A stretch of DNA of 34,105 nucleotides, from IMG/VR virus record IMGVR_UViG_3300021973_000001, positions 1 to 34,105 of that record. One strand, given 5' to 3'. Every line of letters begins with the position of its first letter. The first letter of the stretch is position 1. The stretch is from a virus. The notes under the pieces are model-generated. The model ran no database searches. It saw nothing but the letters and a program-made list of their open reading frames with translations, and was not told where the DNA came from. Both the position numbers and the translations under genes were made by a program. Positions 1-8,023 of the stretch are shown here, piece by piece.

Positions 1-355
1 AGTGGAAGCAAAAAATTTTTCGAAATTTTTATTTATGGTTTTCGGTCCGGATTGATCCCTCTCAGGACACAGTCTGAGATGCCTCAAGGCCTTGATTTTC
101 AGGCAGTAAAAATTATGATCTATGTTGTGGCCTGAGAGGGATCAAGGGGGTTGAGTCTGTTATTGTTAGATTTGTCTACGCCTTGGGGCTGTAAGTCTAG
201 AGGCCAATCTCAAAATGTCCGTGATTTTGAGATTAAATAAGTATTTACTTACATTTCAGGCCCCAATTTCGGGCTTTCCGTTGAAATACAAGGGTTTGGG
301 CTAAAAGTTAGTGGGTGCTAACTTGGATAAATTATGATTTATGTCATATTTACAT
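1..355. repeat. Long repeat copy A, multi-hairpin
   Basis: This stretch has no credible gene. It is a copy of the arms of the palindrome at 21711-22672, in the same orientation as the right arm (copy C). By eye there are about 17 differences over 355 bases. It contains nested inverted repeats: TTGATCCCTCTCAGG (52-66) pairs with CCTGAGAGGGATCAA (131-145), TCAAGGCCTTGA is a palindrome near 84-95, TCTCAAAAT pairs with ATTTTGAGA near 209-233, TAAGTA with TACTTA near 239, and AAGTTAG with CTAACTT near 307-326. The repeat reaches the left edge, so it probably continues outside the window. It ends just before the gene at 388. Role unknown: origin, recombination site, structured leader or promoter are all possible. 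Confidence 0.9.
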
Positions 356-387
356 AGGATTGAAATTGAATTATAATTTTAGATACC

Positions 388-672
388 ATGGCTGTAGTGA
401 AGGTGAAGAACAAGCTAAACCACAAGTTAATGCTGGAAGGAAAAATCCTTGACCCAGGAGAGGTAGTAGAATTAGAAGAAAATGACAAGGTCAAGTACGC
501 AATCGAGCATGGCTATGTTGAAGTTGTTCAGGAAAGCCCCGCAAAAGAAGAGCCCGTTTCTGAGCAGCCTACACAAGAAGAGCAACCGGTTGAAGAAGTT
601 GTTTCTGAAGCCTCGGTACAGGTTGAAGAGCAGCCTACCAAGAAGTCTCGCGGCGGAAGGAAGAAGAAGTAA
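388..672 (+). CDS. Small phage protein, acidic linker and basic tail
   Basis: The 94-residue product has two parts. Residues 1-48 look folded, with alternating hydrophobic and charged residues and a DPGEVVELEE turn. Residues 49-94 are low-complexity, rich in Glu, Gln, Pro and Val, and end in a basic patch, KKSRGGRKKK. Short proteins of this layout occur near portal genes in tailed phages, but I cannot assign a function. There is no Shine-Dalgarno before the ATG. Instead TATAATTTT lies about 7 bases upstream, as at other + strand starts here. It is the first gene after repeat copy A and is followed 4 bases later by the portal start, so the two are probably co-transcribed. The basic tail could bind nucleic acid (inference). 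Confidence 0.75.
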   Translation: MAVVKVKNKLNHKLMLEGKILDPGEVVELEENDKVKYAIEHGYVEVVQESPAKEEPVSEQPTQEEQPVEEVVSEASVQVEEQPTKKSRGGRKKK

Positions 673-676
673 TTAG

Positions 677-2185
677 ATGGCGTACTTTAACACGGCGGAC
701 ATTTTAGGTAGGCTGAGGTCGGGGGTTTATCCGAACCCGTTTTTTGATTTGTTCAATCATTACATCCCTCCCGACCTCAAGCTTTTGTTTGAGTGGTTTG
801 AATACGTTTACCTGTCCAACCCCCTGGTAGCTGCTGTAATCCAGAAATTTGCCTCGTACCCTATTACAGAACCTGTTTTCGACCACGGAGACGAAGAAGT
901 AGTATCCGTAATACAGCAGGAGCTGGAGCGTGTAAAGTGGAAGGAACTCTTATTTAACGCAGGCGTAGAGAATTTCGTTTACGGAAATGCCTTTGTTATC
1001 GCCTATCCGAGGACTGTAAAATACGGTATTTGCGACATATGTGATAACTCCTCTCCTATTGACAATTACAAGAACTTCAAGCTTGAGTCCTGGGAAAAAG
1101 GTACCGGGAGATGTCCGAAGTGCGGTAATTCTACCAGTCTAAAATTGGTAGACAAAAGTGTAGATACTGATACTCCTACTTTTACCTTGTGGAACCCGAA
1201 ATTAATTTCCATAAAAAGACATCCGCTTACAGGGGACTGTAGGTATTATTCTTCCATCCCAGACGAGCTGCGCCAAGGTATTCAGTCTAATGATGTTTTC
1301 ATGATTATCAACACTCCGAATGAGATAATCCGTGCCTTAAAATCAAATAAACTAATTGAATTCAATCCGTCCAGTATATTCCACTTCAAGCGGCATTCCC
1401 TGTCCGGTAGGTTCCAGGATTGGGGCCTCTCTGCGTTGTTCCCCGTCCTCAAACACCTTATGCTTGTGGCAACCTACAGGAAGGCAAACGAAGCCATTGC
1501 CTTGGACCACATCTTGCCGCTCAGGATTATTTTCCCGCAGCCCGTATCTGCTAATACGGACCCTGCTACTACCATAAACCTTGCGAAATGGCGCAAAATG
1601 ATGGAGGCAGTAATTCAGGACTGGCGTCGTGACCCGAATTTGATCTTAGTATCTCCCGTTCCTGTAGGCGAAACACATATAGGCGGCTCGGGTAAAGTCC
1701 TTGACGTTTCAGACTTGATTTCGCAAGTTACACAGGAAATCCTTGCAGGACTTGGTGTTCCACAGGAGTTTGTATTCGGCGGACTTACCTGGTCCGGGTC
1801 ATCTGTTTCTCTCCGTATGCTTGAAAACCAAATGTTGAACTACGTTGGACAACTGAACAGGCTACTGCAGTGGATTGTAGATAAAATATGTGATTACAAG
1901 GAGCTGCCAAGCGTAAAGGTCAGACTAAGACCATTCCGTATGGCAGACGACAACGCAAGGAAACAAATCGTTCTTTCTCTTGCGTCTGCAGGACTTCTAT
2001 CCAAGAGAACCATCCTCTCCGAACTAGGCTTTGACTACGATACCGAAAGGGAGAATATGCTCTCTGAAATGGCTGATACTCAGCCTCCCGGTAGTATACA
2101 ACCTGAGTCGCCTGCTCAACAGGAAACTGCGAATGAAGGAGTTGAGACTGATTTCAACCCTGTAATGCCTGAGCCTGTAGAATGA
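677..2185 (+). CDS. Portal protein with zinc-ribbon insertion
   Basis: At 502 residues this is a typical size for the dodecameric portal that forms the DNA entry and exit channel at one capsid vertex. The assignment rests on the overall pattern. The N-terminal YLSNPLVAAVIQKFASYPI region resembles portal N-termini. The segment around residues 240-290 has PSSIFHFKRHS followed by a GLSALFPVLKHLM helix. Later come a GVPQEFVFGG segment, a long helical stem and a disordered Pro/Gln/Glu-rich C-terminus. An insertion near residues 119-149 carries Cys119, Cys122, Cys146 and Cys149, a probable zinc ribbon. Its stop overlaps the next start (ATGA). It lies far from TerL on the map, but both are + strand genes flanking the same 20-kb block. 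Confidence 0.8.
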   Translation: MAYFNTADILGRLRSGVYPNPFFDLFNHYIPPDLKLLFEWFEYVYLSNPLVAAVIQKFASYPITEPVFDHGDEEVVSVIQQELERVKWKELLFNAGVENFVYGNAFVIAYPRTVKYGICDICDNSSPIDNYKNFKLESWEKGTGRCPKCGNSTSLKLVDKSVDTDTPTFTLWNPKLISIKRHPLTGDCRYYSSIPDELRQGIQSNDVFMIINTPNEIIRALKSNKLIEFNPSSIFHFKRHSLSGRFQDWGLSALFPVLKHLMLVATYRKANEAIALDHILPLRIIFPQPVSANTDPATTINLAKWRKMMEAVIQDWRRDPNLILVSPVPVGETHIGGSGKVLDVSDLISQVTQEILAGLGVPQEFVFGGLTWSGSSVSLRMLENQMLNYVGQLNRLLQWIVDKICDYKELPSVKVRLRPFRMADDNARKQIVLSLASAGLLSKRTILSELGFDYDTERENMLSEMADTQPPGSIQPESPAQQETANEGVETDFNPVMPEPVE

Positions 2186-2679
2186 AAACATCGGCCTTAG
2201 TATCTTACACTGGGCGTCCTAAAAACGACGAGTTTATAACTCCGCCTGAGGCAGTTTATCCCATTCTGCCTTATCTCCCTACCGATAAGATATACTGGGA
2301 GTGTACCGACAACGGAAATTCCGGTATTACAAGGGTACTAAAGGAAAATGGACTCAGAGTTGTGTCTACGGGATTTGACTTCCTAAAGTATACTCCCGAT
2401 TTTCATTTTGACATTATAATTACCAATCCGCCTTTTAGCCTGAAGGACGCCTTCCTAGAGCGTGCCTATGAACTCGGTAAACCTTTCGCTTTTCTCCTTC
2501 CTTTGCACTCCCTCGAGGGAGTCAGACGCGGGAGGTTGTTCAGAAAATACGGTCTTCAATTGCTCGTTCTGGATAGGAGAGTCAGATTTACATCTGAAAA
2601 GAACGGGCCGTGGTTTAACGTGTCCTGGTTTTGCTGGAAGTTGTTACCTAAAGACTTGATTTTTGTGTCATTATTATAA
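2182..2679 (+). CDS. Small DNA N6-adenine methyltransferase-like protein
   Basis: The 165-residue product resembles short phage adenine methyltransferases. NDEFITPPEAV (residues 15-25) matches the usual TPP-containing N-terminus, and NPPF (residues 82-85), preceded by the hydrophobic strand DIII, is the catalytic motif IV. The SAM-binding motif I region (WECTDNGNSGI, residues 39-49) is degenerate compared with the usual acidic/Gly-rich loop. The protein also lacks an obvious target-recognition domain, so activity is uncertain. The start overlaps the portal stop by 4 bases (ATGA), implying coupled translation in the 388-2679 operon. It could methylate phage DNA to avoid host restriction, or be a non-catalytic relative. 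Confidence 0.65.
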   Translation: MKTSALVSYTGRPKNDEFITPPEAVYPILPYLPTDKIYWECTDNGNSGITRVLKENGLRVVSTGFDFLKYTPDFHFDIIITNPPFSLKDAFLERAYELGKPFAFLLPLHSLEGVRRGRLFRKYGLQLLVLDRRVRFTSEKNGPWFNVSWFCWKLLPKDLIFVSLL

Positions 2680-2688
2680 TCGTTTGTT

Positions 2689-2711
2689 GGGGGCTTAAAA
2701 CACCCGCCCCC
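2689..2711 (+). terminator. Possible terminator after the portal operon
   Basis: GGGGGC (2689-2694) and GCCCCC (2706-2711) can form a 6-bp GC stem, followed on the + strand by GCTTTATTTT. It lies between the convergent genes ending at 2679 and 2695 and overlaps the end of the latter. The loop is 11 bases and the T-run is interrupted, so support is moderate. Confidence 0.45.
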
Positions 2712-3447
2712 GCTTTATTTTCACCCATTCGTAGTCTTTTATGTTGAATTCCTTTTTGTCTTGTTCTGTTATCTGTTCCCTTGCGACTGTATACTTAAGC
2801 GGCAACTTGGTTATTCTTCTCCGTAGTTTTGCTCCGAGTTTTACCTCATCCTGTAGGATTCCAGGTACTGTTCCCGTTTTGGCTATGTATATTACGTCCT
2901 GCACCGTAACTTCAAATAGATCCGGATTTTCAAGAATGTCCTCATAGGTAAATACTCTTATCTCTACAGTCCCTAGGCGTGGGCGAAGGTTTGCAGGTTT
3001 GTATTTTCGTTTTAGTTTGGTAGATTTCAAGGCACCTACTACGTGTTTTCCGAACAACGCTCTCCTGTCGTATCCGAATAGCTTTTTCCTACCTAAAACA
3101 AAATTTATCAGAATTTCTTCCAGCCTGGGATTTGGTTCAGATATACCGACGTGAAACTGAAAGGCGGAGAAAACAATGTGTCCGTCTATTATTCTGGCGA
3201 TTGTTCTTGGATTAGGTCTGATTCCGTATTTTCTTTCTATCAATTTAACTGCCTTTTCGTATTCTTTCAGTATTCTGTCTGCAACGTTCCGTGCGGGGAT
3301 AATCGTTCTGTATTCTATTATGAACCTATAATGTTCTACTCCCCAGTCTGAGGTGGGGAAGGGCGGGTTTACCCATTCACACGCTCGTCCCGTATACAGT
3401 TCTAGTTCCAATCCTATCCAGGATTCCGATAGATATGTAATGTGCAT
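2695..3447 (-). CDS. Amidoligase-like protein (COOH-NH2 ligase fold)
   Basis: The 250-residue product has the signature of phage amidoligases with a glutamine-synthetase-like fold, which are predicted to use ATP to join a carboxylate to an amine. Visible elements are GLELEL (residues 12-17, metal-binding acidic strand), FQFHVGIS with His99, a Lys/Arg-rich segment around 133-155, and VEIRVF (161-166), which matches the family's ExR strand. The start is the ATG at 3447, preceded by GAAAGGGG, rather than a TTG at 3462. The first 71 codons overlap the end of the upstream - strand gene. It is the last gene of the - strand cluster and faces the portal operon. The substrate cannot be inferred. Confidence 0.65.
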   Translation of the reverse strand: MHITYLSESWIGLELELYTGRACEWVNPPFPTSDWGVEHYRFIIEYRTIIPARNVADRILKEYEKAVKLIERKYGIRPNPRTIARIIDGHIVFSAFQFHVGISEPNPRLEEILINFVLGRKKLFGYDRRALFGKHVVGALKSTKLKRKYKPANLRPRLGTVEIRVFTYEDILENPDLFEVTVQDVIYIAKTGTVPGILQDEVKLGAKLRRRITKLPLKYTVAREQITEQDKKEFNIKDYEWVKIKRGRVF

Positions 3448-3850
3448 AATTGCCCCTTTCAATCAGAACCAAGCTGTCTCCGTTTACACTGATGTGCTGA
3501 ATTTCCATACCTCTCGGGAGTCTCAGCGGGAGCCGCTCGTAGGATACTTTCATTATCGTTTTGCCTCGCACTACTTTCGGAAATCCGTTCTGGATTATTA
3601 TAAACACATCGTTATCTTCTATCCTATCTTCCCCCAGGAATTTTATCCTGTATGTACGGCAATCTACGTATAGTACTCCTTTCACGCCCACGACTTCACC
3701 GTTTTTATATACGGCCGTTATCTCTTTCGGTTTTATTATCAGCCTATCAGGTTTAGAGCTTACCGAAACGGTGATATCTACGGATATAGGCGTTTGCGGT
3801 CTGGTGTACGCTACTCCGCTTTTGTCTACAATGTATAATGTTATTGCCAT
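3377..3850 (-). CDS. Unknown beta-rich protein, paralogue of the 3841-4356 product
   Basis: The product is 157 residues, not recognised, and mostly predicted beta strand. The ATG at 3850 is chosen because GGAGGAGG lies 7 bases before it. The start overlaps the last codons of the upstream gene, suggesting translational coupling. The middle part (GVLYVD, then KFL, then IIIQNG) aligns with GILYVD...KFL...IVVQNG in the upstream neighbour, so the two are diverged duplicates. The 3-prime end overlaps the amidoligase gene start by 71 bases in another frame. Its position between two amidoligase genes suggests a partner or substrate role, which is inference only. Confidence 0.7.
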   Translation of the reverse strand: MAITLYIVDKSGVAYTRPQTPISVDITVSVSSKPDRLIIKPKEITAVYKNGEVVGVKGVLYVDCRTYRIKFLGEDRIEDNDVFIIIQNGFPKVVRGKTIMKVSYERLPLRLPRGMEIQHISVNGDSLVLIERGNYAHYISIGILDRIGTRTVYGTSV

Positions 3851-4356
3851 CCCGGTACCTCCTCCAGTTTGATGGACCACTTTCCTACTACAAGCGTGTC
3901 CTTGTACACATACGGCGGTGCCCAGTCTTCTTCATATCCTGGTATACCTACAGGGATTTTCTTTACGCGTTTGTATTCATACGACATATACTCAAGAATT
4001 CTTCCGTTTTGGACTACAATAAGTCTGGTCAACGCTTCCGATATTTCGTCAGTTTTGAGGAATTTAAGCAGTTTGTCTGTTATGTCAACGTACAGAATGC
4101 CGTCTATTTTCACCCTGTATCTCTCGAAATTGAGGATTATCTTGTCCTTTTTAATCCTAACCGACAACAGGTCGTCGTATGGGAAGAACGGAATATATAC
4201 GTATATCGCTGCGTTTTTAGGTCTTGCAGGGTAGTTTACATATGCTATTTTTCTGTTTTTGTCTGTTATTGAAATTAGCATACAATCCAAGTCAGAAGTA
4301 TCAAATATTTCAGGGGAATCTAAAACTAAAATATCGGAAGATTTTACTTCATACAT
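3841..4356 (-). CDS. Unknown beta-rich protein
   Basis: The product is 171 residues and unrecognised. It shares a central block (GILYVD...KFL...VVQNG) with the downstream 3377-3850 product. No signal peptide or membrane segment is visible. The ATG at 4356 has GGAGGCGG upstream, and that Shine-Dalgarno lies inside a perfect 6-bp hairpin (4361-4376). The junction motif ATTGTTCC lies just before the hairpin. It sits between two amidoligase-like genes in the same direction, so co-expression with them is likely. Confidence 0.7.
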   Translation of the reverse strand: MYEVKSSDILVLDSPEIFDTSDLDCMLISITDKNRKIAYVNYPARPKNAAIYVYIPFFPYDDLLSVRIKKDKIILNFERYRVKIDGILYVDITDKLLKFLKTDEISEALTRLIVVQNGRILEYMSYEYKRVKKIPVGIPGYEEDWAPPYVYKDTLVVGKWSIKLEEVPGWQ

Positions 4357-4360
4357 TAGA

Positions 4361-4376
4361 CCGCCTCCACAGGCGG
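4361..4376 (-). promoter_or_regulatory. Hairpin that sequesters a Shine-Dalgarno
   Basis: On the - strand CCGCCT-GTGG-AGGCGG is a perfect 6-bp stem with a 4-base loop. The 3-prime arm contains the GGAGG that serves the start at 4356. If formed in mRNA it would reduce initiation at that gene, and in a hot host its melting could matter. This is seen in sequence only. Confidence 0.4.
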
Positions 4377-4387
4377 AACAATATCAA

Positions 4388-5287
4388 TCAAGCCTCTTCG
4401 TATTCAGGTTCGTGTTCCTCCACCAAAGCGGTTATCCACTTTTGTTCGTGAGTCACTGTGTCCTCATATACGGATACAGTCGGATACCTTATGTCGTCTT
4501 CGAATATTTCGAATGTTATGTAATCCACCAGTGGTGTTCCTGCAAGGGCGTCTTCAATATCCGCGCCTCTGGAGATATCCTGTCTGAAGTTTCTCAGTGC
4601 TCTGAATATTTCCTTTTCCTGTCTGGTTAGTCTTATCTTTCCGTTTATCCCGTCTTTCATTGTTTCCGTAATTATTTTTGCAACCGTTTTAGGACTGTTC
4701 ATCAGGTCTAGGAACGAGAACATCCTGATTTCCACAGTGTTTCTCCTGGACATCAGCAGCGGCTTATATCTTTCGTTTCTCTTGAACCTATATCCTGTAT
4801 GTCTCAACGCCCCCCATACGTGGTGGGATACCAGGAACCTGAAATCTATTCCGAGTTCTATTGCTTTCCTCGCGACCATTTTCTGCATTATTTTGTCCAG
4901 GTTTTCAAGGGTTTTTTCGTATTGTTCATATCTGTGTAGATTGATGTGAAGATGGACTCCGTTGAAGACTATGGCTTCCGTTTCGGAGTAATACGTGGCA
5001 CACTCTCCAACGTATACCGTGGTATTAGCCTTTCTGGACAGTATTTTCGCGGTTTCTATCGCCTTAGCTACTGCCTTTTTTATGCAGGAAGCTACCGGTA
5101 TCCATTCCTTCCCATCAGGAATATAGGTTTTGAAATCGTTCTTGAATAGGATTTTATTTAGCTCTACCATATGGCTATAGTATTCTCTTTCCAGGCCGAG
5201 CTCGTCGGGGATGGTTGTGCCTGCAATGTTGAACCCGACATCAAACTCAAATTCAAATCCTACGGTAGGTACAAATAGGTTTACCAT
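4388..5287 (-). CDS. Amidoligase-like protein
   Basis: The 299-residue product has all main marks of the phage amidoligase family (Amidoligase_2-like). These are GFEFEF (residues 10-15), HLHINLH (112-118), a segment HHVWGALRHTGYRFKRNERYK (about 155-175) rich in Arg/Lys/His for nucleotide and phosphate contacts, and TVEIRMF (184-190). The start at 5287 is preceded by GGAGGAG. An upstream in-frame start would overlap the neighbouring gene and leave this Shine-Dalgarno unused. The C-terminus is acidic (EEHEPEYEEA). It follows an amidotransferase gene, the association described for these ligases in phage gene neighbourhoods, where an amidotransferase could supply or remove an amide. The substrate is unknown. 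Confidence 0.72.
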   Translation of the reverse strand: MVNLFVPTVGFEFEFDVGFNIAGTTIPDELGLEREYYSHMVELNKILFKNDFKTYIPDGKEWIPVASCIKKAVAKAIETAKILSRKANTTVYVGECATYYSETEAIVFNGVHLHINLHRYEQYEKTLENLDKIMQKMVARKAIELGIDFRFLVSHHVWGALRHTGYRFKRNERYKPLLMSRRNTVEIRMFSFLDLMNSPKTVAKIITETMKDGINGKIRLTRQEKEIFRALRNFRQDISRGADIEDALAGTPLVDYITFEIFEDDIRYPTVSVYEDTVTHEQKWITALVEEHEPEYEEA

Positions 5288-5313
5288 ACCTCTCCTCCAA
5301 CCTCGAACCAATT

Positions 5314-6111
5314 TTATATGTCCCAAGTTACGGGAACAACGTCATAGTAGCCGTATGTGTTGTAATTGTATTTATACCCAAATAAGTCTTCTTCTTCCCA
5401 GTCCATGGCGCATTTCGTGCAGGTGTTTTCTTTTACCAGTACTCCCTCGTTTCCGCAGTAGATGCATCTTTCTATCCGTATCTTCTCTACTTTCAGGGGT
5501 GTCTCGTTGTCCGTCTCAAAACTGCCGTTCCACTCTGTGAGTCCTACCTCTTTTATCGGGTACCAAGTTCCCGGAAATACCGGTTCTGAGGCAAACCACT
5601 CTTCATTTTCGTGTAATACGAGCGTTCTGGAGTTGTCCTTGTGGAAATAGAATCCTTTCAATGTATCAAATATGAACACTACACCGGCCCCGTCCAGGTC
5701 TTTCTCTTTCAGTTCGTTTCTCATCCATTTGACTGCTATCCCGTGAGTATCTGACCTGTCTTTATCTACCCTGAGTGACTTTTTGGTGCCGTTTTGAATT
5801 ACAAGGATAGTGCGTCCCTCGTCTTTCAAGACTACGGGGTGCGCATTGTCCAGGTTTATCTCTCCTACACTGGCTTTTCTGTTGTGGATTACTATCCAGT
5901 CGTATGTCTCTCCCGTTTTTTCCTTCAGGATTTCTATCAGGTCTACAAGATCCATCGCTTTTGCTGCAAATAACTTTCTCTTCTCCTGCTGGTAGGCTAC
6001 AAGTCCGTAGCTGTCTTCCCCTCTGTGGGACAGGTTGATCTGGTATTCGATTACTTTTTCTATGAATTCTTTGTCTATTTCCGCATTAATTTTTCCTAAA
6101 ATGCCACACAT
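5314..6111 (-). CDS. Class II glutamine amidotransferase with C-terminal zinc ribbon
   Basis: The 265-residue product begins MCGI. After Met removal Cys2 would be the N-terminal nucleophile of an Ntn-type glutaminase. Other family motifs are HRGEDSYG (29-36), HNR (76-78), NAHP (89-92), QNG (106-108, in place of the usual HNG) and SDTHG (120-124). The length covers only the glutaminase domain, with no synthetase domain. The C-terminal region has Cys216, Cys219, Cys231 and Cys234, a likely zinc ribbon, then a Tyr-rich tail. Its ATG directly abuts the upstream gene's TGA. It probably releases ammonia from glutamine, or hydrolyses or transfers gamma-glutamyl amides, in concert with the neighbouring amidoligases (inference from context). 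Confidence 0.78.
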   Translation of the reverse strand: MCGILGKINAEIDKEFIEKVIEYQINLSHRGEDSYGLVAYQQEKRKLFAAKAMDLVDLIEILKEKTGETYDWIVIHNRKASVGEINLDNAHPVVLKDEGRTILVIQNGTKKSLRVDKDRSDTHGIAVKWMRNELKEKDLDGAGVVFIFDTLKGFYFHKDNSRTLVLHENEEWFASEPVFPGTWYPIKEVGLTEWNGSFETDNETPLKVEKIRIERCIYCGNEGVLVKENTCTKCAMDWEEEDLFGYKYNYNTYGYYDVVPVTWDI

Positions 6112-6585
6112 TCAGAAAAGCACCTCCATCTCTTCGTACCAATATTCTTTTTCATCGTTGAAATCTACTAATACGGTGTTTTCAAGTCGTTCTCCTGTTG
6201 TAAACCTCGTGGTGTACACCTCTAAACCAGGTATTTTATACCAAGTCCCGCCTATGTGTATTTTCTTTTCCGTTATCAGAAGTCTGTTTAGCATTCCAAG
6301 GTGTAGCTCTACCATACGTGCTACGTGTTCAGGCATAGGCTCCTTCCCGGTAGTAATAAGAATTCCCCTGTTCGTTTTGTATATATAGCATCCACCGGAT
6401 GTCAGCACCAGCGCAGTTATCCCGAGTCCATCCCATATTTCTTTCCCCGCCTTGAGGAACATCCTTATCTTTTCGGCCGTTGTTTCTATTTTATAGGCGG
6501 TGTCTTTCTGCACTATAACAGCGGTGGTTACGTTTTCAGGCGTGAACTCTTCGAGTGTCTTTTCGTCAGGCAATACTATATACAT
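6112..6585 (-). CDS. Unknown protein between two amidotransferases
   Basis: The product is 157 residues and unrecognised. It is a mixed alpha/beta protein with a GGCYIYKTNRGILITTG segment around residues 64-80. A GTWYKIPGLEVY stretch (around 113-124) weakly resembles GTWYPIKEVGL in the downstream amidotransferase. The start at 6585 is set by CGGAGGTAAGGG just upstream, and AAATTGTTCC lies before that. Its stop abuts the next start (TGAATG). Tight packing between two amidotransferases suggests a role in the same process. Confidence 0.7.
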   Translation of the reverse strand: MYIVLPDEKTLEEFTPENVTTAVIVQKDTAYKIETTAEKIRMFLKAGKEIWDGLGITALVLTSGGCYIYKTNRGILITTGKEPMPEHVARMVELHLGMLNRLLITEKKIHIGGTWYKIPGLEVYTTRFTTGERLENTVLVDFNDEKEYWYEEMEVLF

Positions 6586-6608
6586 CCCTTACCTCCGAAT
6601 GGAACAAT

Positions 6609-7184
6609 TTAATACGGAACGAGGCAGCTGTAGTTTGAATAGAACCTGCCTTCGTATTCTATCCATTCGTATCCCAATTTATACACTCTTCGTTTGGTGA
6701 ATATGAGGACTTTTTCTTTCACCTCTTCCGATAGGAGTTCTATTGACAGCGGGACATTTGTAGAGTGCAAGATGATAGGTTCTAGGATGTATTTTACCCA
6801 CAGTGCTGTGTCTGACATCCCCTTTTCTTCCGCCAGGTCGTGGTCTACCGAGAATATTCCGTTGTGCATCACGGCAGCCTTTGCGTGTCCTTTCCTTCTC
6901 CTGTTGAAGGGGATTGGGTACGGATGCGCATTTGCCGCCGTTTTGTCTCCGTGAGTGGCCAGTCTGAAGTGAATTCCCACATCGTAGTCTTTTAGGTTGT
7001 ACTTCCTATTCAGGTAGTCAAGTTTCCTCATAAATTCACCGAAGTCAAGGGTTTTGAAGAAGTATACACTGTCTTTCTTCCTAACCATCAGCCCGCATCC
7101 GTCCGGGTTGCTATGGTATCCGTTTTCAAGTTCAATTTCGGGCGGGAGCTGAGCCCCAGCAGGTTTATAGATAATTACACACAT
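6609..7184 (-). CDS. Class II glutamine amidotransferase-like protein
   Basis: The 191-residue product starts MCVI, so Cys2 is the predicted Ntn nucleophile. Supporting motifs are PDGCGLM (28-34), HFRLATHG (72-79), NAHPYP (85-90), MHNG (106-109) and SDT (124-126). These are the glutaminase Arg/Thr substrate-binding, Asn-Gly oxyanion and Asp motifs. It is a stand-alone glutaminase domain, shorter than and clearly distinct from the 5314-6111 protein. AGGAGG precedes the ATG. The start overlaps the stop of the upstream amidoligase gene by 10 bases, so the two are likely translated together, which supports a joint function. Confidence 0.75.
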   Translation of the reverse strand: MCVIIYKPAGAQLPPEIELENGYHSNPDGCGLMVRKKDSVYFFKTLDFGEFMRKLDYLNRKYNLKDYDVGIHFRLATHGDKTAANAHPYPIPFNRRRKGHAKAAVMHNGIFSVDHDLAEEKGMSDTALWVKYILEPIILHSTNVPLSIELLSEEVKEKVLIFTKRRVYKLGYEWIEYEGRFYSNYSCLVPY

Positions 7185-7972
7185 ACGAGCACTGACCTCC
7201 TTTCTCCGAACAATGTTCTCGCTGTAACTATATCTAATATATCCTCAAAACTTTCCGCTGTCCGGATTTCCGTCAGTATTTTTCTCCAGGTAATTACAAG
7301 GTCTCTCCTCTTCCTTCTGCTGCGTTTTATTTTCTCGGTGAATTCGAGGACTGGTTCTACGTCTGATAGATCAGGCATTCCATCGCGCCCGTTGTCAATC
7401 CAGTCTTTCAGCTTGTACAGTACAGTTCTTGTAGCCTCGGGGTCGAGCAAAATAGCACTTGGGAATATTCTGATTTCAACTCTGTCAGGTTCTTCGTCAT
7501 TTCCGAAGTAATACCTATACGTGTAGTCTAGAGCGTAGCGCGGCCCTCTCGCTTTTTGTACCGCATATTTTTCGTACCATTCTCTGCTCGCATCTTCAAG
7601 AACGGAACTCCTGCAGTAGAAGGGAACGTAATCTTCCAATCCGAAGTGGAAGTGGGCTCCTATCGGGTATACGTTGTAGTAGGAAACCGGGAAAATCGTG
7701 TAGTCCTTTCCCAACACAACCTGGTACTCGGCGAGGCATTTGTATAGATTGAACAGCATATCTTCTATTGCGAATTCGGGTTTCACCCTGATTTCTGCGA
7801 TATAATCGTATCCGTCTCTCCCGATCGTTCCATACGGGGTTTTCTTGAATTCAAAAGTCCCTAATCTGGAGTCGGGGCTTACTTTTAGGATTGTAGTGTA
7901 GGCACGACAATATCTTCCTTCTCTGTCCAAAATCACAAACTCAGGGTCTGCTCCAAAAGATACTACCACCAT
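7175..7972 (-). CDS. Phage COOH-NH2 ligase type 2-like amidoligase
   Basis: The 265-residue product matches the phiEco32-like COOH-NH2 ligase pattern. It has GADPEF (residues 7-12), GRDG (51-54) followed by the AEIRVKP strand (59-65), GAHFHFG (105-111) and RVEIRIFPS (164-172). These acidic, His and Arg positions fit the ATP/metal site of glutamine-synthetase-like ligases. The ATG at 7972 is 8 bases after GGAGGAGG, and a GTG at 7981 would touch the Shine-Dalgarno. AAATTGTTCC and a TGGTATAAC box lie upstream, so transcription may start near 8016. It heads the amidoligase/amidotransferase cluster and overlaps the following amidotransferase gene. Confidence 0.75.
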   Translation of the reverse strand: MVVVSFGADPEFVILDREGRYCRAYTTILKVSPDSRLGTFEFKKTPYGTIGRDGYDYIAEIRVKPEFAIEDMLFNLYKCLAEYQVVLGKDYTIFPVSYYNVYPIGAHFHFGLEDYVPFYCRSSVLEDASREWYEKYAVQKARGPRYALDYTYRYYFGNDEEPDRVEIRIFPSAILLDPEATRTVLYKLKDWIDNGRDGMPDLSDVEPVLEFTEKIKRSRRKRRDLVITWRKILTEIRTAESFEDILDIVTARTLFGERRSVLVCV

Positions 7973-8023
7973 AGACCGCACCTCCTCCAGGTAGTCGGAA
8001 CAATTTGTTAGTTATCGTTATTG

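Noticed and set aside
1-387. Protein-coding gene in the left repeat
   Set aside because: Only very short frames are present and the sequence is dominated by hairpins shared with 21711-22672.
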